A stretch of DNA of 64,000 nt from Branchiostoma floridae (lineage: Eukaryota; Chordata; Leptocardii; Amphioxiformes; Branchiostomatidae), in NCBI RefSeq assembly GCF_000003815.2, contig NC_049997.1, positions 5,341,082-5,405,081 of the forward strand, read 5' to 3'. Made by a program: the position numbers and the translations under genes. Shown one piece after another: positions 9,401-18,065 of the stretch. Under the pieces are notes generated by a model. The model did no database searches, was not told the DNA's origin, and saw nothing but the letters and a program-made list of their open reading frames with translations. Each line of letters begins with the position of its first letter. The first letter of the stretch is position 1.

Positions 9401-10804
9401 CATTTTGGCGGGAAGAAAGGTGCCAACGTGAGGAATTTGTGCAAAGGATATTGGTAAATACAATTTCTGTCAACAATTTTCCGTCATATTCAATACAAAT
9501 AAATTTCTGCCTCTTGCGACCGACATCAGGCCCTCGCTGATGATAAAAAATCCCAATGCCGGGTTTAGATGTCCTGGTTGCAAAACAAATTTAAGGCGTT
9601 GTATTAATATTAATGAAAGTGTGAAAAAAAAGGAAGGAAAAATAATTCCCAACATGCTGGGCTCGAACTTCCGATCGTCGACTTCCCTGGGTTCGAACAT
9701 GCGACCTATATTTCTCTAAGGTCAAGTTCTTACAAATTGTGCAATACATATACTTGTAACTTTGCTATCATTGCATTTTTTTAACAACTATATCCACATA
9801 GCATGGCTTTTTATGATAAAATATGCGCAATCGTTCTCGACATAATCCATTTCTTCTTGTGAAATTTTATAATATAAATGTAATATGGATATTCTAAGGA
9901 ATGTTATAACCACATTAACACGTACATGAACATAGATATGCATAGATAGGTCTCATCAATATTCATTCCTCCATTGAACCATTGCTATAGGAATTTCGTG
10001 GAACAAGCCGCAAAATGCATTTGCCGATCACAGTTTACCTTTTCCTAATATTACCATCGATTTTATTTGAATTTGCTTCATACTTCGTTCCTTTTCGCAC
10101 TTTCGGTAGCGAAATTGCGAAAAGGAAGGAAAAAGGAACGAAAAGGAAAGTACCGAAAAGTGCGAAAAGGAACGAAAAGGAACGAAAAGGAAAGTACCGA
10201 AAGTGCGAAAAGGACCGAAAAGGAACCTTGGCTCCTTTTCGTCCCTTTTCGTTCCTTTTCGTTCCTTTTCGTTCCTTTTCGTTCCTTTTCGTTCCTTTTC
10301 GCACTTTCGGTAGACCCTTTCAGCACGGGGATCCACGTCTTTGAGCTTTACTGCTGGCAAGGTTTCCGGGACATGTCTACCATCCGTATCTGTATCATCC
10401 TGTTTCTTTGGCCCTGAACTAGAAGCAAAGACACTGTAACCAGCAAGATCCACGTCTTCATACTTCCTGTTGGTTTCTTCATTCCTCCCGTTTACGTCTT
10501 CTTTTTCTTTGTCTTCCATGTCAAGATGTCGAGGGTTTCTTGCCGGCAAAGGCGGTGGCTCGTTTCTACCATCTAAATCTCCATCGTAAGGTTTCTTAAA
10601 CTCAGGACCAAATGCAAAGATACCATAACCGTGCGGATCTACGTCTTCATACTTTCTGTCTGATTCTTCATTCCTTCTGTCAGTTGGTTTCTTCTCTTTG
10701 TCTCCCATCTTAAGATGGGAATTCCTTCTGTATTCGTCTTCCTCCTTCTCGCTGACCACCTGTTCTTCCGGCAGGTGCTTTATTTTCCTCCCAGCACTCT
10801 GCTC
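378..10804 (-). CDS. Type II membrane receptor: signalling tail, TM, stalk, six EGF repeats, C-type lectin domain
   Basis: Spliced gene read right to left. Exons supported by splice signals and phase: 10329-10804 plus 8545-8714 (tail, split by an insertion), 7285 down into a gap (membrane segment), 6598-6883 and 6119-6199 (stalk), 5869-5979, 5645-5758, 4386-4496, 4127-4237, 3870-3980 and 3339-3449 (EGF), 2396 into a gap (lectin part 1), 647-798 (lectin part 2), and 378 into a gap (lectin end and stop). The tail comes first and no signal peptide is seen, so the protein should be type II with EGF and lectin domains outside the cell. Such proteins bind sugars or microbes at the surface, which here is inference. 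The first exon was not found; an in-frame ATG lies at 10708-10706. As assembled the gene is broken by an insertion and a frameshift, so this allele may be a pseudogene. Confidence 0.8.
423..522. other. Assembly gap of 100 N within the lectin gene
   Basis: Exactly 100 N, the usual placeholder for a gap of unknown size. It removes the start of the last lectin exon, where the WND calcium-site motif is expected. Confidence 0.99.
647..798 (-). CDS. C-type lectin domain exon 2 with EPN motif
   Basis: This 152-bp exon has a CAG acceptor after 798 and a GTGAGC donor at 646-641. It encodes PEDSVWIGL, then a Trp- and Gly-rich strand, then [21 protein letters not shown] is the hallmark of the CTLD core. 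EPN is the long-loop motif associated in this family with mannose-type calcium-dependent binding. The following NEDC supplies the usual acidic ligand and a conserved cysteine. Phase matches the flanking exons (1 in, 0 out). Confidence 0.88.
799..2395. other. Intron between lectin exons, containing a foldback element
   Basis: Non-coding, AT-rich intron. Apart from the long-armed foldback element at about 1348-1790, no gene or RNA was recognised. The ORFs here are short and show no domain signature. Confidence 0.6.
1348..1790. mobile_element. Foldback (hairpin) element, copy 1
   Basis: Two inverted arms of about 180 bp: GAATAAAGACAC...ACGTTTCGGTGACCGT at 1380-1445 recurs inverted as ACGGTCACCGAAACGT...GAGTCTCTTTATTC at 1710-1772. 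A short centre around 1560-1600 repeats an ATTTACATATGTACA motif in both orientations. A related partial copy, including the leading TTTCATCAGGTTGGTAC, lies at 45538-45790. A diverged arm is at 36196-36350. No coding capacity; a non-autonomous foldback or MITE. Confidence 0.85.
2396..2583 (-). CDS. C-type lectin domain exon 1 (frameshifted, runs into a gap)
   Basis: The upstream part reads [16 protein letters not shown], the standard start of a CTLD (first disulfide, W, CYKF). The downstream part reads [17 protein letters not shown] followed by [16 protein letters not shown], the helix 1 / GADLASI / FI signature. The two parts lie in different frames. The switch falls at 2491-2510, at an imperfect 10-bp tandem repeat (CTGACAAACT CTAACAAACT on the plus strand). 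The donor GTGGGT at 2395-2390 gives phase 1 and joins cleanly to the exon at 647-798. The acceptor lies in the gap at 2584-2683. Confidence 0.78.
2584..2683. other. Assembly gap of 100 N
   Basis: Placeholder gap next to the frameshifted lectin exon. It hides the acceptor of that exon. Confidence 0.99.
3339..3449 (-). CDS. EGF-like repeat exon 6 (calcium-binding type)
   Basis: A 111-bp exon, phase 1-1, with a CAG acceptor after 3449 and a GTAAGT donor at 3338-3333. It encodes DINEC, six cysteines in EGF spacing, [13 protein letters not shown] and a final C. DINEC at the start is the calcium-binding EGF signature, although the D/N-x-F/Y hydroxylation motif is replaced by VDTDGGY. It is the repeat next to the lectin domain. 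Confidence 0.93.
3870..3980 (-). CDS. EGF-like repeat exon 5
   Basis: A 111-bp symmetrical phase-1 exon with a GTGAGT donor at 3869-3864. It encodes [15 protein letters not shown], then [16 protein letters not shown]. All six EGF cysteines are present. It is very close to its neighbours, consistent with recent tandem exon duplication. Confidence 0.93.
4127..4237 (-). CDS. EGF-like repeat exon 4 (most diverged)
   Basis: A 111-bp exon with a GTGAGT donor at 4126-4121 and a TAG acceptor after 4237. It encodes [15 protein letters not shown], then [16 protein letters not shown]. The six cysteines are kept, but loop residues differ more than in the other copies. Confidence 0.9.
4386..4496 (-). CDS. 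EGF-like repeat exon 3
   Basis: A 111-bp phase-1 exon with a GTGACT donor at 4385-4380. It encodes [15 protein letters not shown], then [16 protein letters not shown]. It is most similar to the exon at 3339-3449, which suggests these two share a later duplication. Confidence 0.92.
4497..5644. other. Long intron in the EGF array
   Basis: No EGF exon or other coding signature was found in this 1.15-kb intron. It contains a diffuse AT-rich inverted pair around 4935-5065 (TTTTTGGGATTTTTTAA against TTTTTAAAAATCCCAAAAA), possibly an old hairpin repeat. Confidence 0.5.
5645..5758 (-). CDS. EGF-like repeat exon 2 (one codon longer)
   Basis: A 114-bp exon, phase 1-1, with a GTGAGT donor at 5644-5639 and a CAG acceptor after 5758. 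It encodes [16 protein letters not shown], then [16 protein letters not shown]. The extra codon sits between cysteines 1 and 2. Confidence 0.92.
5869..5979 (-). CDS. EGF-like repeat exon 1 (membrane-proximal)
   Basis: A 111-bp exon with a GTTAGT donor at 5868-5863. It encodes [15 protein letters not shown], then [16 protein letters not shown], with all six cysteines. It is the first intact EGF after the stalk. Confidence 0.92.
6119..6199 (-). CDS. Stalk exon B
   Basis: An 81-bp phase-1 exon with a GTAAGA donor at 6118-6113 and a TAG acceptor after 6199. It encodes a Ser/Thr/Pro-rich stretch ending [10 protein letters not shown]. It resembles the end of stalk exon A (STK...T..TILSTT), so the two are probably duplicates. 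It is likely an O-glycosylated spacer. Confidence 0.7.
6385..6455 (-). pseudogene. Relic EGF exon with an in-frame stop
   Basis: The minus strand reads KCTCSAE, a stop, then SGQNCQK followed by a GTGAGT-like donor. That is the second half of an EGF repeat like the intact copies, with TGG-type codons lost to TGA. The first half is not recognisable. It lies between the two stalk exons and is probably skipped. Confidence 0.7.
6512..6538 (-). pseudogene. Second EGF exon remnant
   Basis: A short fragment on the minus strand (GWIGQN, stop, QQ, then GTGAG) matches the last 30 bp and donor of the EGF exons. It is adjacent to another relic and to stalk exon A, and is evidence for former extra EGF units. 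Confidence 0.55.
6598..6883 (-). CDS. Stalk exon A
   Basis: A 286-bp exon, phase 0 in and 1 out, with a TAG acceptor after 6883 and a GTAAGG donor at 6597-6592. It encodes about 95 residues rich in Ser, Thr, Pro and Asn (NSS sequons near both ends), including [19 protein letters not shown] and ending PTILSTT. No known domain was recognised. It should be an extracellular glycosylated stalk between the membrane and the EGF repeats. Confidence 0.78.
7045..7203. other. Assembly gap of 159 N in the membrane-segment exon
   Basis: A sized gap. It removes the second half of the transmembrane helix and the donor of that exon. Confidence 0.99.
7204..7285 (-). CDS. Transmembrane exon (truncated by a gap)
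   Basis: CAG acceptor after 7285. Encodes [16 protein letters not shown], then [11 protein letters not shown], then the gap. A basic and amphipathic juxtamembrane stretch followed by a hydrophobic run fits the start of a single membrane-spanning helix. With the acidic tail before it and EGF and lectin after it, the topology is type II (N-in). Confidence 0.75.
7364..7873. repeat. 24-bp minisatellite, left block
   Basis: About 21 tandem units of GAGCATAACGCTACTTGCTACAAT with point variants. The unit is a multiple of three, so it is open in several frames and makes artificial LLATMSIT-type peptides, but nothing supports coding. It continues at 8334-8398 after an inserted element. It lies in an intron of the lectin gene. 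Confidence 0.95.
7882..8325. mobile_element. hAT-type MITE inserted in the minisatellite
   Basis: 444 bp with terminal inverted repeats TAGGGCTGGGTACCGGTAC and GTACCGATACCCAGCCCTA. It is flanked by 8-bp direct repeats CTTGCTAC at 7874-7881 and 8326-8333. An 8-bp duplication and a TAGGGCTGG-like end are characteristic of hAT elements. The host is itself repetitive, so the duplication is less decisive. The interior is rich in CAGGTCCGG-type inverted motifs and has no transposase. A diverged copy is at 49918-50362. Confidence 0.85.
8326..8398. repeat. 24-bp minisatellite, right block
   Basis: Three more units of the same 24-bp repeat, continuing the array interrupted by the hAT-type element. 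Confidence 0.95.
8545..8714 (-). CDS. Cytoplasmic tail exon, 3' part (after the insertion)
   Basis: Donor GTAGGT at 8544-8539, phase 1, joining in frame to the membrane exon. Encodes [20 protein letters not shown], then VVYPEHTEE, a Ser/Thr/Asp-rich stretch and GFCYKVR. If the insertion 8727-10316 and one copy of its target duplication are disregarded, the frame runs on directly from the 10329-10804 part (AE then SILR). That is the main evidence that both parts were one exon. Confidence 0.75.
8715..8726. repeat. Target-site duplication, left copy
   Basis: CTTTCAGCACGG, identical to 10317-10328. It flanks the foldback element. Confidence 0.85.
8727..10316. mobile_element. 1.59-kb foldback element with decamer arms, inserted in a coding exon
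   Basis: The left end TGTACCGAAAGTGCG and right end (inverted) GGTCTACCGAAAGTGCG are followed inward by arrays of the 10-mer GAAAAGGAAC. The arms then share GAAGCAAATT(Y)AATAAAATC before unique sequence. The flanks are a perfect 12-bp direct repeat. The middle (about 8930-10020) has no recognisable transposase or other gene. The element interrupts the tail exon of the lectin receptor. The superfamily is unknown to me. Confidence 0.85.
8739..8860 (+). repeat. Decamer array (GAAAAGGAAC)n
   Basis: About twelve near-perfect 10-bp units in the left arm of the foldback element. Inverted arrays lie in the right arm at about 10085-10310. Confidence 0.97.
10317..10328. repeat. Target-site duplication, right copy
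   Basis: CTTTCAGCACGG, identical to 8715-8726, on the other side of the foldback element. Confidence 0.85.
10329..10804 (-). CDS. Cytoplasmic tail exon, 5' part: duplicated tyrosine modules and SH3-ligand motif
   Basis: TAG acceptor after 10804. Highly charged sequence with two copies of a module: [15 protein letters not shown] and [15 protein letters not shown], each followed by KK..D.D.DGR. Between them lies PPPLPARN, which matches the class II SH3 ligand pattern PxxPxR. A partial third copy (LKDVDP) ends this part. The paired tyrosines resemble phosphotyrosine docking sites but do not match strict ITIM or ITAM patterns. The role in intracellular signalling is inference. An in-frame ATG at 10708-10706 could be the start if no upstream coding exon exists. 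Confidence 0.72.
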
Positions 10805-12242
10805 CTAGGTACTAAAACAACAATCGTTACGCTAGAGTGAAAGTTCTAATTTGGCTGATTATAAAAATATTATAATTTATCACAATCAATACCTTTAAAA
10901 GCAGTCCCAACTCATTACCTATCCCTTAACAACAACAGATTCGACCCCCAATGACATAATGTACTTGACTTACCCACTGTCAATGACCTAACTGCACCCC
11001 TTATAAAATTTTTCATTACTTCCATGAAATGTCATGGAGTTTATATTTTCAGTAGCGTTTGTCTGTCTGTCTGTCTGTCTGTGTACAAGATAACTCAAGA
11101 ACGGCTGGATGGATTGGTTTCATACTTGGTGTGTTGGTGGGGTGTGATAAAAGTTGGAAGTCATGACAAAGTTTACTTCGTTTGTGCTGTTAGATGTTTC
11201 GTGCTCCGCGTGGCGTTACGCTGATGTTGTGTTGGTATGTACTTGGATTATTATATATCTGGCATCAACTTGTCCCCGTAACCTAGATGTAGGTATTGTT
11301 TGATGGGCATTTTGTATCGCATTTATTTGTTATGAATTCTGAAACATACTCTCTACCTTGTAAGTTGCCAGTACTATCATAACGCGATAATATAAAAATC
11401 ATAAAGATTCCCCACACCTGTTGCATGTTACTATAGTGCCCATGTGATAACTATCCACACATATGGTAGAAATAACACGAATATCATTACATACAAGTCA
11501 TCATCAACAAACATAAAATCTATAAAAAACACTCAATATTTCATGGAGGTATGAGGTCGCAGAAATCTAGTTTTGCTATTATTTCTAAGATTGGTGTTGT
11601 TAATTTGCTTAATATTTGTTATTATTATTGTTGATATCAATATTATCATTATTATTATCTTATTACTATTGTCAGTAGTTATTATCATTCTGTTAATCAT
11701 TGTTTCCATTATTATTCATTGTTATTATCGTTATTACTATTATCATTGTGTACGGGAGGCAATTTGAAGAGTGCTGTTTTCACCTGTTTTGCCGTTCCCA
11801 CCTTTTCGTTTGTTTTTCTTTGTTTATGGTGAAGTTGAAGAAAATAGATAAATAAAAGATATTGACTGACACATTGCTGACGTTACACGTACATTATAGT
11901 CTAGTGTCCAGAGTGATGGGACCACTTAGTTGAACAGAGAACAGGGCAATTCGCTCGAAAGTTCTGTTAAGCCTAATGTTTTGTGTTATCTAACAGTTTG
12001 ACTTTTCAATTATAAAACTTATCCGATCAAAATTCAGGAATAGATTCTTGCCATCTGCCATTCTAAAAGACTAGATGTAGTACAATCATTCATTATAAAT
12101 CATACTATAAGATAATATTATAAAAGAATCCCATGTTCACATCTTTAGTGAGTTAAATGTAATATTATTTTGTTCTATTCCCTTAGGGTCATGTAAGTTT
12201 AATTGCCTGATTCTCTGATTTAAAAGAAATACGCTAGATTTT
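10805..12242. other. Non-coding stretch upstream of the lectin tail exon
   Basis: No gene recognised. It contains a short (GTCT)n run at 11058-11082 followed by a widespread-looking repeat (CAAGATAACTCAAGAACGGC at 11087), and an ATT-rich low-complexity tract at 11600-11745. The first exon and promoter of the lectin gene may lie here, but I cannot identify them. Confidence 0.5.
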
Positions 12243-12345
12243 TATTTTGAACCTTTATTCACGAAAGGTGGCTTTTCCTTGAGGTCATGGGGGAGGTAAG
12301 GGTCAGATGAAATATAAAGAGATACAGATTGCACGGAGTCCTAAA
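12243..12345 (-). mobile_element. LINE 3'-end fragment
   Basis: It shares CTTGAGGTCATGGGGGAGGT...GGGTCA...ATACAGATT with 56035-56150 (there TTGAGGTCATGAGGGAGGT), in the same orientation next to a TTTATT run. It reads as the 3' tail of a 5'-truncated non-LTR element on the minus strand. Confidence 0.5.
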
Positions 12346-14086
12346 CATCTATCAACAGTTATCATTACATACACATGGAACAAAAACATATAGTGGAGAG
12401 ACAACTCGGGGTTCTTGTCCGTTCGTTTTGGCCATTTCTTGTACTTCAAGATTGAAATACCAATATGCAAACAAGGATATTTGGCGTACATATTGCAACG
12501 TGTATAATAAATCATGATTTTATGCTTTCTGTCATAGAAATATAGCAGTAGATTAACTGTAGTAGGACAAGCAACATAGCACACTTTTGTGTAAAAGGAG
12601 TACCAAATGTTGCAAAACAGATGTAAATATATCAGGAATGAGACCTAAAACTTGCATCTGCTTGAAGATTAGCAGAGAAGATGATATGTATACCAATCGA
12701 TCAATCAATCAACGTATTGATTAATGATTCTCCATTAATTAACTGATAGAAGAATACAGACATGTAAACTGGACTAAGTTGATTTTCAAAACATTTGAAA
12801 AATCACCAATATAGATCCTTTCTATTAGGGTCTTCACACTGAAACCGAATTAGCAGGAATCAAGTAGATCCAGCCAGAATGAAGTATTTGCAAAATTCGT
12901 GCCACATTCGGGTCAGTCAGTGCCACATAATATTCGGGTGGGAAATCTAAATGGACCTTATATCCCCTTCACAATGCATGAGCCAAAAATACCGTCAGAG
13001 TGAATTTTTTTTTCTATTCCTGGGAATTCGTAGTGTATTCTAGAAATTCTCACTGCATTCCAGATATTCTTTTGGCCACATTCTGGCAGGATTCGAAGTG
13101 GCTTGCCGTTTCGGTTCTCCATCGAATGAGATAATAATGTTTCAGATAATGTTGGAATACCGAAGAATGCGGTCATACTGCAGTTAGAATAGTTAGAATG
13201 AACTTAGAATACACATTGAATGCCGTTCGATATTTCTCCACTTCATATGCACATCGAAAGTTTTTAACATGTCAAAAGCTTTCGGGCTAGCCAAAAGAAC
13301 GGGCACAAATATCTGGAATGCAGTGAGAATTTCTAGAATACACTACGAATTGCCAGGCATAGAAAATAATTTTCATTCTGCCGGCATTCCGGCACATTCT
13401 TGCTCTCGTGTGAAGGGGCCTTATGCGATGTGATATCGTATGCGTGATACAGTGCATACAGTACCAAGTCACTCAACCATCGTGAGGGAAATGACAACAC
13501 AAATTAGGACAACACATACCTTAGTTTGTTGCAGGTGTCTTGAATTTTCTAACGTCGCAGTGTAACTTAACCATGTCGTACGAAAAAACGTCCACGACAA
13601 ACAAGTGCACACCTACGATTCTGGATTGACGCAAAAACAGCAGACCAATAACAAAACTAAAAGACCGGCCGACGAAAATATTTAAAAGCATACATTTGAT
13701 TCCAAGCAACATGGTTGTTGTGGGCGGTGACTTCCTCTTCAATATGTATTCACTGTTACACAATCCAACCGAATGGACTCTTACGAATATAGATATGTTT
13801 TGACGTACGTTGTAATCTGCGGTAATATTTATCTGTTCAAATTGAGAATGCATTAACCAAGGACTGGTGATGACTCTGCGTTGACTGAGCCCCGTTGTAA
13901 AACAACTCGACAGCGTTAAATGAGCTGTTTGAAAATACACAAACAGAGTTGAATGGGCACCAGCTGTTTGAAAATTCAAGAAATAAATAAACATACGTAT
14001 ACACGTCGGCGAAGGCCTCTTCACACGAGAGGCAGAATAAACCGGAATGCCGTCAGACTGAAGATTCTGTGTATATTCCATTCTGG

Positions 14087-14205
14087 AAATTCTCACAGCA
14101 TTCTAGAAATTCTCACAGCATTCTAGAAATTCTCACAGCATTCTAGAAATTCTCACAGCATTCTGGAAATTCTCACAGCATTCTAGAAATTCTCACAGCA
14201 TTCCA
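14087..14205. repeat. 20-bp tandem repeat
   Basis: About six units of AAATTCTCACAGCATTCTAG. The unit derives from the inner motif of the surrounding TIR element. Confidence 0.93.
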
Positions 14206-14402
14206 GTTATTTGCGCACATTCCTGTGGCCGTCCCGAATTTTGGTCATGTTAAAAACTTTCGAGGTGAATTTGATGTGGAGAGATATCGAACGGAATTCA
14301 AAGTGTATTCTTCTTCTTTCGGTTAGGCTGCCAACCTCATCTTTTTGAGGATTCTGCAGCCGTGGCAACATGGAGAGGTTCACTGCGCAGACTGAGGGGG
14401 GA

Positions 14403-15180
14403 TTATATTTTGGATTTAAACATAGATAAGGATGGGGATAGCGCCGCCTCCGCTGGGAGGCCGTTCCAGTCTCTAATTGTACGTGGGAAGAAGGCATTTT
14501 GCCTGTATTGGGTTCTACTAGTCGGTACCTTGTATGCTGCGGGATGGGTCGATCTCGAACTTCTAGCTTGTGGAGCGGGACTCGTTTTGCAGTTAATAGC
14601 CAGTTCCCCTGAGTGGTATTTATAAAAAGTGACCAATCTGGCCCTCCGTCGTCTCTCCTGGAGTGTTGGCCACTCAAGGTCGTGAAGCATTTCGCTGACA
14701 CTGGAGGACCGTCGATACCTGTTTGACACCCACCGGGCAGCCCTACGCTGGACCGCTTCGAGCTTCGCTATATCCTTTGCTGTATAGGGGTCCCAAACGG
14801 GACTAGCAAATTCTAGTAATGGTCGGACTAATGTAACATAAGCAAGGTTTTTTATCTTTTTGGATCCTACCTTTATGTTTCTTCTCAGAAACCCTAGGGT
14901 TCTGCTGGCCTTGTTGGTGATGTTTGCGATGTGCGTACACCAAGTGAGATTGTAGGTAATTGTCACTCCTAGATACTTGGCTTCCTTGGTTGAGACAAGA
15001 GTGTGACCATGAAGTTTGTAGTTCATTGTTTGGGGGACCCTCTTCCTTGTGATATGGAGTGCTTGGCACTTGTCTGGATGGAAACTCATCATCCAGGTTT
15101 GCTTAGTATTCTTACTACAGTATGACCGCATTCTAAGGCATCCCAACATTCTGATCCCATTCGATGGTGAACCGGAGGTC
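14403..15180 (-). pseudogene. CR1/Jockey-like LINE, C-terminal reverse transcriptase fragment
   Basis: The open frame encodes FHPDKCQALHITRK, then KYLGVTIT (thumb region), RPLLEFASPVWDP, RRAARWV, SSVSEML, and the terminal FFPRTIRDWNGLPAE. This is the conserved C-terminus of CR1-clade ORF2. The endonuclease and RT palm are missing, so the copy is 5'-truncated. It sits inside a TIR element upstream of the lipoxygenase gene's 3' end. Confidence 0.88.
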
Positions 15181-15425
15181 TCCAAGAGTGGGCACAAATA
15201 TCTGGAATGCAATGTGAATTTCTAGAATGCACTACGAATATTCAGGAATATACAGGAATGCACTACGAATACCCAGACATTTTTATCGCATGGCTCATTC
15301 CGCTTCTCACTTGAAGGGTCCATTTGGAATTTCCAACCGAACGTGGCACAAATTTTGCAAAATCTTCATTTCGGCTGGTTATCATTGATTCCTGCTGATT
15401 CAGTTTCACTGTGAAGTCCCTATTA

Positions 15426-16435
15426 AGGCTACACTCCAGGTGATAAAGATATACAAACGTTACTCAAGCAATTGGGTAGATTTGGCTACCTGTCAGACGT
15501 TAAATAAAGCAGCGGTTATCTTTACTCCGTGATATAGATCATTAAATCTTCAAATATCATGGAAACATGGGTGGATTTATTCAGAAAATGGTAATCGCAA
15601 CTCTGTGATTTGTATGAAATGGACTCTGTAGACACAAAATGTAGATTCAGTAATTCTACTATTGCTACTATCCGAAGCTGTCCAAATCAATTCATTTTCA
15701 ATACCGTAGAAAATACGAAAAATTCGAAATTATTCAGTCTTTACTCCTCACACAAGCCTTGAAAACATTCGGTGTTCCTAGAACTATATGCTGTCTCGCA
15801 CCAAAAATTCCAAATAAGGCGCTTGTACATAGCTACAAAGACGAAGAAGTATGACGGAGACTAATTACGAAAGACGTGGACAGACATGCATCGTTTATTC
15901 AAAATGCAACCTTCAGATGTAGACGTGTTCATGTAAAACTGGAATATTTTCTCTGCATACCAAAACTTTAATCTGCACTGAAAAAGCAGGGTTTTGATCA
16001 ATGAAGGCCTAAAACTGCTAACTACTGGATAGGGATAAGTAGAAAATTAATAGAAAGGAAATGATGTATGGAATTTAATGAAGCAACATATTGAATGGGC
16101 TCCAATAGCAATACAGCGGTTATTTTACTATGGTAGTCACGCCTCAGTTTTCATATAGAGATAGCCAATAGTTCATTTCGCATGAAGAACATTCTAGAAG
16201 CTCCACATTTAGCCGTTTCAAGTTCATGTCCTGTTTTAGGGCGGTTCTTACAATATTTCAAACAGAAAAAATGTAGGCGCTTAAAACACAACATGTTACT
16301 TCACCTTTTATAGTATGTTGACTTCATTTTGTTGTCATATACATACATATCTGGTAGTAATGTCTTCTTTTACCTTCGCCATCGTAGCTACATATTACGG
16401 GATACATGTAATACACATATTGGTGTCGTGGTAGG
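15426..16435. other. Unannotated intergenic stretch
   Basis: AT-rich with only short ORFs. I see no gene, RNA or repeat that I can name. Confidence 0.5.
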
Positions 16436-16640
16436 CTTTAGGTGCACTCTCACTGCTCTTGCGTCAAGCTTGCGTCACTGTGGGGTTCGTTCACTGCGTC
16501 ACTTTTATTATTTTCTCAGATTCTTTATAATTTAGATATTGCGTAATACGTAAAAGTATGACTTAGAAGACGACAAAATATACAAAAAGTATGAAAATTC
16601 GATCTTTATCTCTGAAATTCGTTGAGCATCTTTCTGAGCG
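16436..16640. mobile_element. MITE family A, copy 1 (right end lost)
   Basis: Starts GGTGCACTCTCACTGCTCTTG, contains TTGCGTCACTGTGGGGTTCG, and the core TATTGCGTAATACGTAAAAG, ATGACTTAGAAGACGAC and CTGAAATTCGTTGAG shared by all copies. The right terminus is replaced by a TG-rich microsatellite. Confidence 0.8.
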
Positions 16641-16712
16641 CGCGTGTGCGTGTTTGTGTGTGTGTGTGTGTCTGCGCGTCTGTGCGTGTGTTTGTGTGTG
16701 TGTGTGTAGTTC
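16640..16712. repeat. (GT)n-rich microsatellite
   Basis: Imperfect GTGTGT/GCGTGT tract. The valine- and cysteine-rich ORFs here are artefacts of the repeat. Confidence 0.95.
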
Positions 16713-17329
16713 TGTATTTTCGTGTGCAGCTCACGTATGCAAGACAAATAAGTATGCTACAAAAAATGAAATTTACTAGCATCAACCTTTATGTAACTAT
16801 CACGCCATCTCAATATCACAATACTAGTATTCAAGAGCTTTTTGCAACTAGAACACTTCAGAGAAATCATTTTTGTTCATTGTTGCGAATTTCTCACTTT
16901 TCCTTAGTGATATTATATGTAGTACATACAAACCTCAACACAGCAACAACAGTTTTGTATGAGGGGGAGGAAACCTGGAGATTTGAAGTTATGGTTCAAA
17001 CAATCACATCAGCTTTGCATTTATCAATCTATTAATACGTTTATTTATTTGATAGAAAGCTGCTACAGGCACAATGCGATTTAGAGACTCTGTAAATTTT
17101 TTAAGTCACACTTTTTCTCTAGAAAAAATAAAGTAGCGTTTACAAACATCATCTCTGGACCTCAGAATGCAACTACTTACAGTTTTAAGATATAAAGATT
17201 AAGTTCAACAAATTCTCTTGGTAGGCCTTATTTTGCCTCCAGTGCCCAACAAGAATCCAACTGTAATACGTTATCACCGAAATATGCGAAACATAAGTTA
17301 TGCGATCAATAAGTCCACAGCCGCACCAA

Positions 17330-17600
17330 AAAAGAAGGTTCACAATTGAAATTTCGGGACACAGTTATATAGTATGCAGTATTCTAAACAATATCCACCA
17401 AATTAAAATAATTGTGGTGGTCATTACTTTTCTGTGGACATCCTTTTGAAAGTCACTAGATGATAGACAAGGCTGAACTGTGATCAGAGCTCTGTGGGTA
17501 GTGCACATCATGCCATGAGATGTAAGAAAACATTGTGAACATGTTTGATGAAAATTCACTTCGTATTTCAAGAAAGAAGTGGGTGTCTGACTTTCAGAAG
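17330..17600. mobile_element. Mariner-like fragment, copy 1
   Basis: Shares CAATTGAAATTTCGGGACA, GGTGGTCATTACTTTTCTG and CTGAACTGTGATCAGAGCTC with 47690-47890 and 58030-58260, which identifies a repeat family. The 58-kb copy has a mariner-like end (see there). No transposase. Confidence 0.55.
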
Positions 17601-18065
17601 AGCTAGTTGACTTACACACCTCAGGTCGCAGCTCAATTTTTTTCACATTTTCTTCTCTCTTTCCTAACGTTACTGGGTGTCACCAGTACGGTAAAGAGCA
17701 TGATGATTTGAATTTCGGTAGACGTTATGATTATTAGTTATGATTATTGCAAAAAGCTACTGCTACCTTGAGTTGTATATATCATTTCGGGGTCAGATCG
17801 AGGAGTTACTGATCTCCCTGATCAAGATGTGCGAACACACTCTTGTAGCTTTCATCATTATAAACATGAAGTACATAATTTCACTGCAGTGGTAGGTACC
17901 AAAGGGCTGTATCGTTTCTTAGAAAATACACGGGACAATAAAACGTTATGACGTCATTCCTATGGTCCAAAAATGTTATTAGAATTCTTTTATGCCAAGC
18001 CATCAATATTTGTAATCGTCATTACTTCATTCTTTCTTTCTTAAACCATTACTGAGAAAATGAAG

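Larger units (their letters stand above)
12826..15425. mobile_element. Large TIR element (family T), copy 1, with an internal tandem array and a nested LINE fragment
   Basis: The ends are inverted: TAGGGTCTTCACACTGAAACC at 12829 and GGTTTCA-type CAGTTTCACTGTGAAGTCCC at 15400-15419. Internal motifs, such as GGAATGCAGTGAGAATTTC and CTCATTCGATGGAGAAC, recur on both strands at 13000-13330 and 14030-15300. Shorter copies are at 36700-37293 and 42755-43336. A LINE fragment (14403-15180) and a 20-bp array (14087-14205) lie inside. No transposase was recognised. Confidence 0.75.

Noticed and set aside
8530-10326. Lys/Arg/Glu-rich frames ([10 protein letters not shown] repeats) and their Phe/Ser-rich antisense frames
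   Set aside because: They are read from the decamer GAAAAGGAAC in the foldback element arms, not from a gene.
13521-14096. 191-codon minus-strand frame as a gene
   Set aside because: It lies within the TIR element family T, has no domain signature and overlaps repeat motifs found in other copies.
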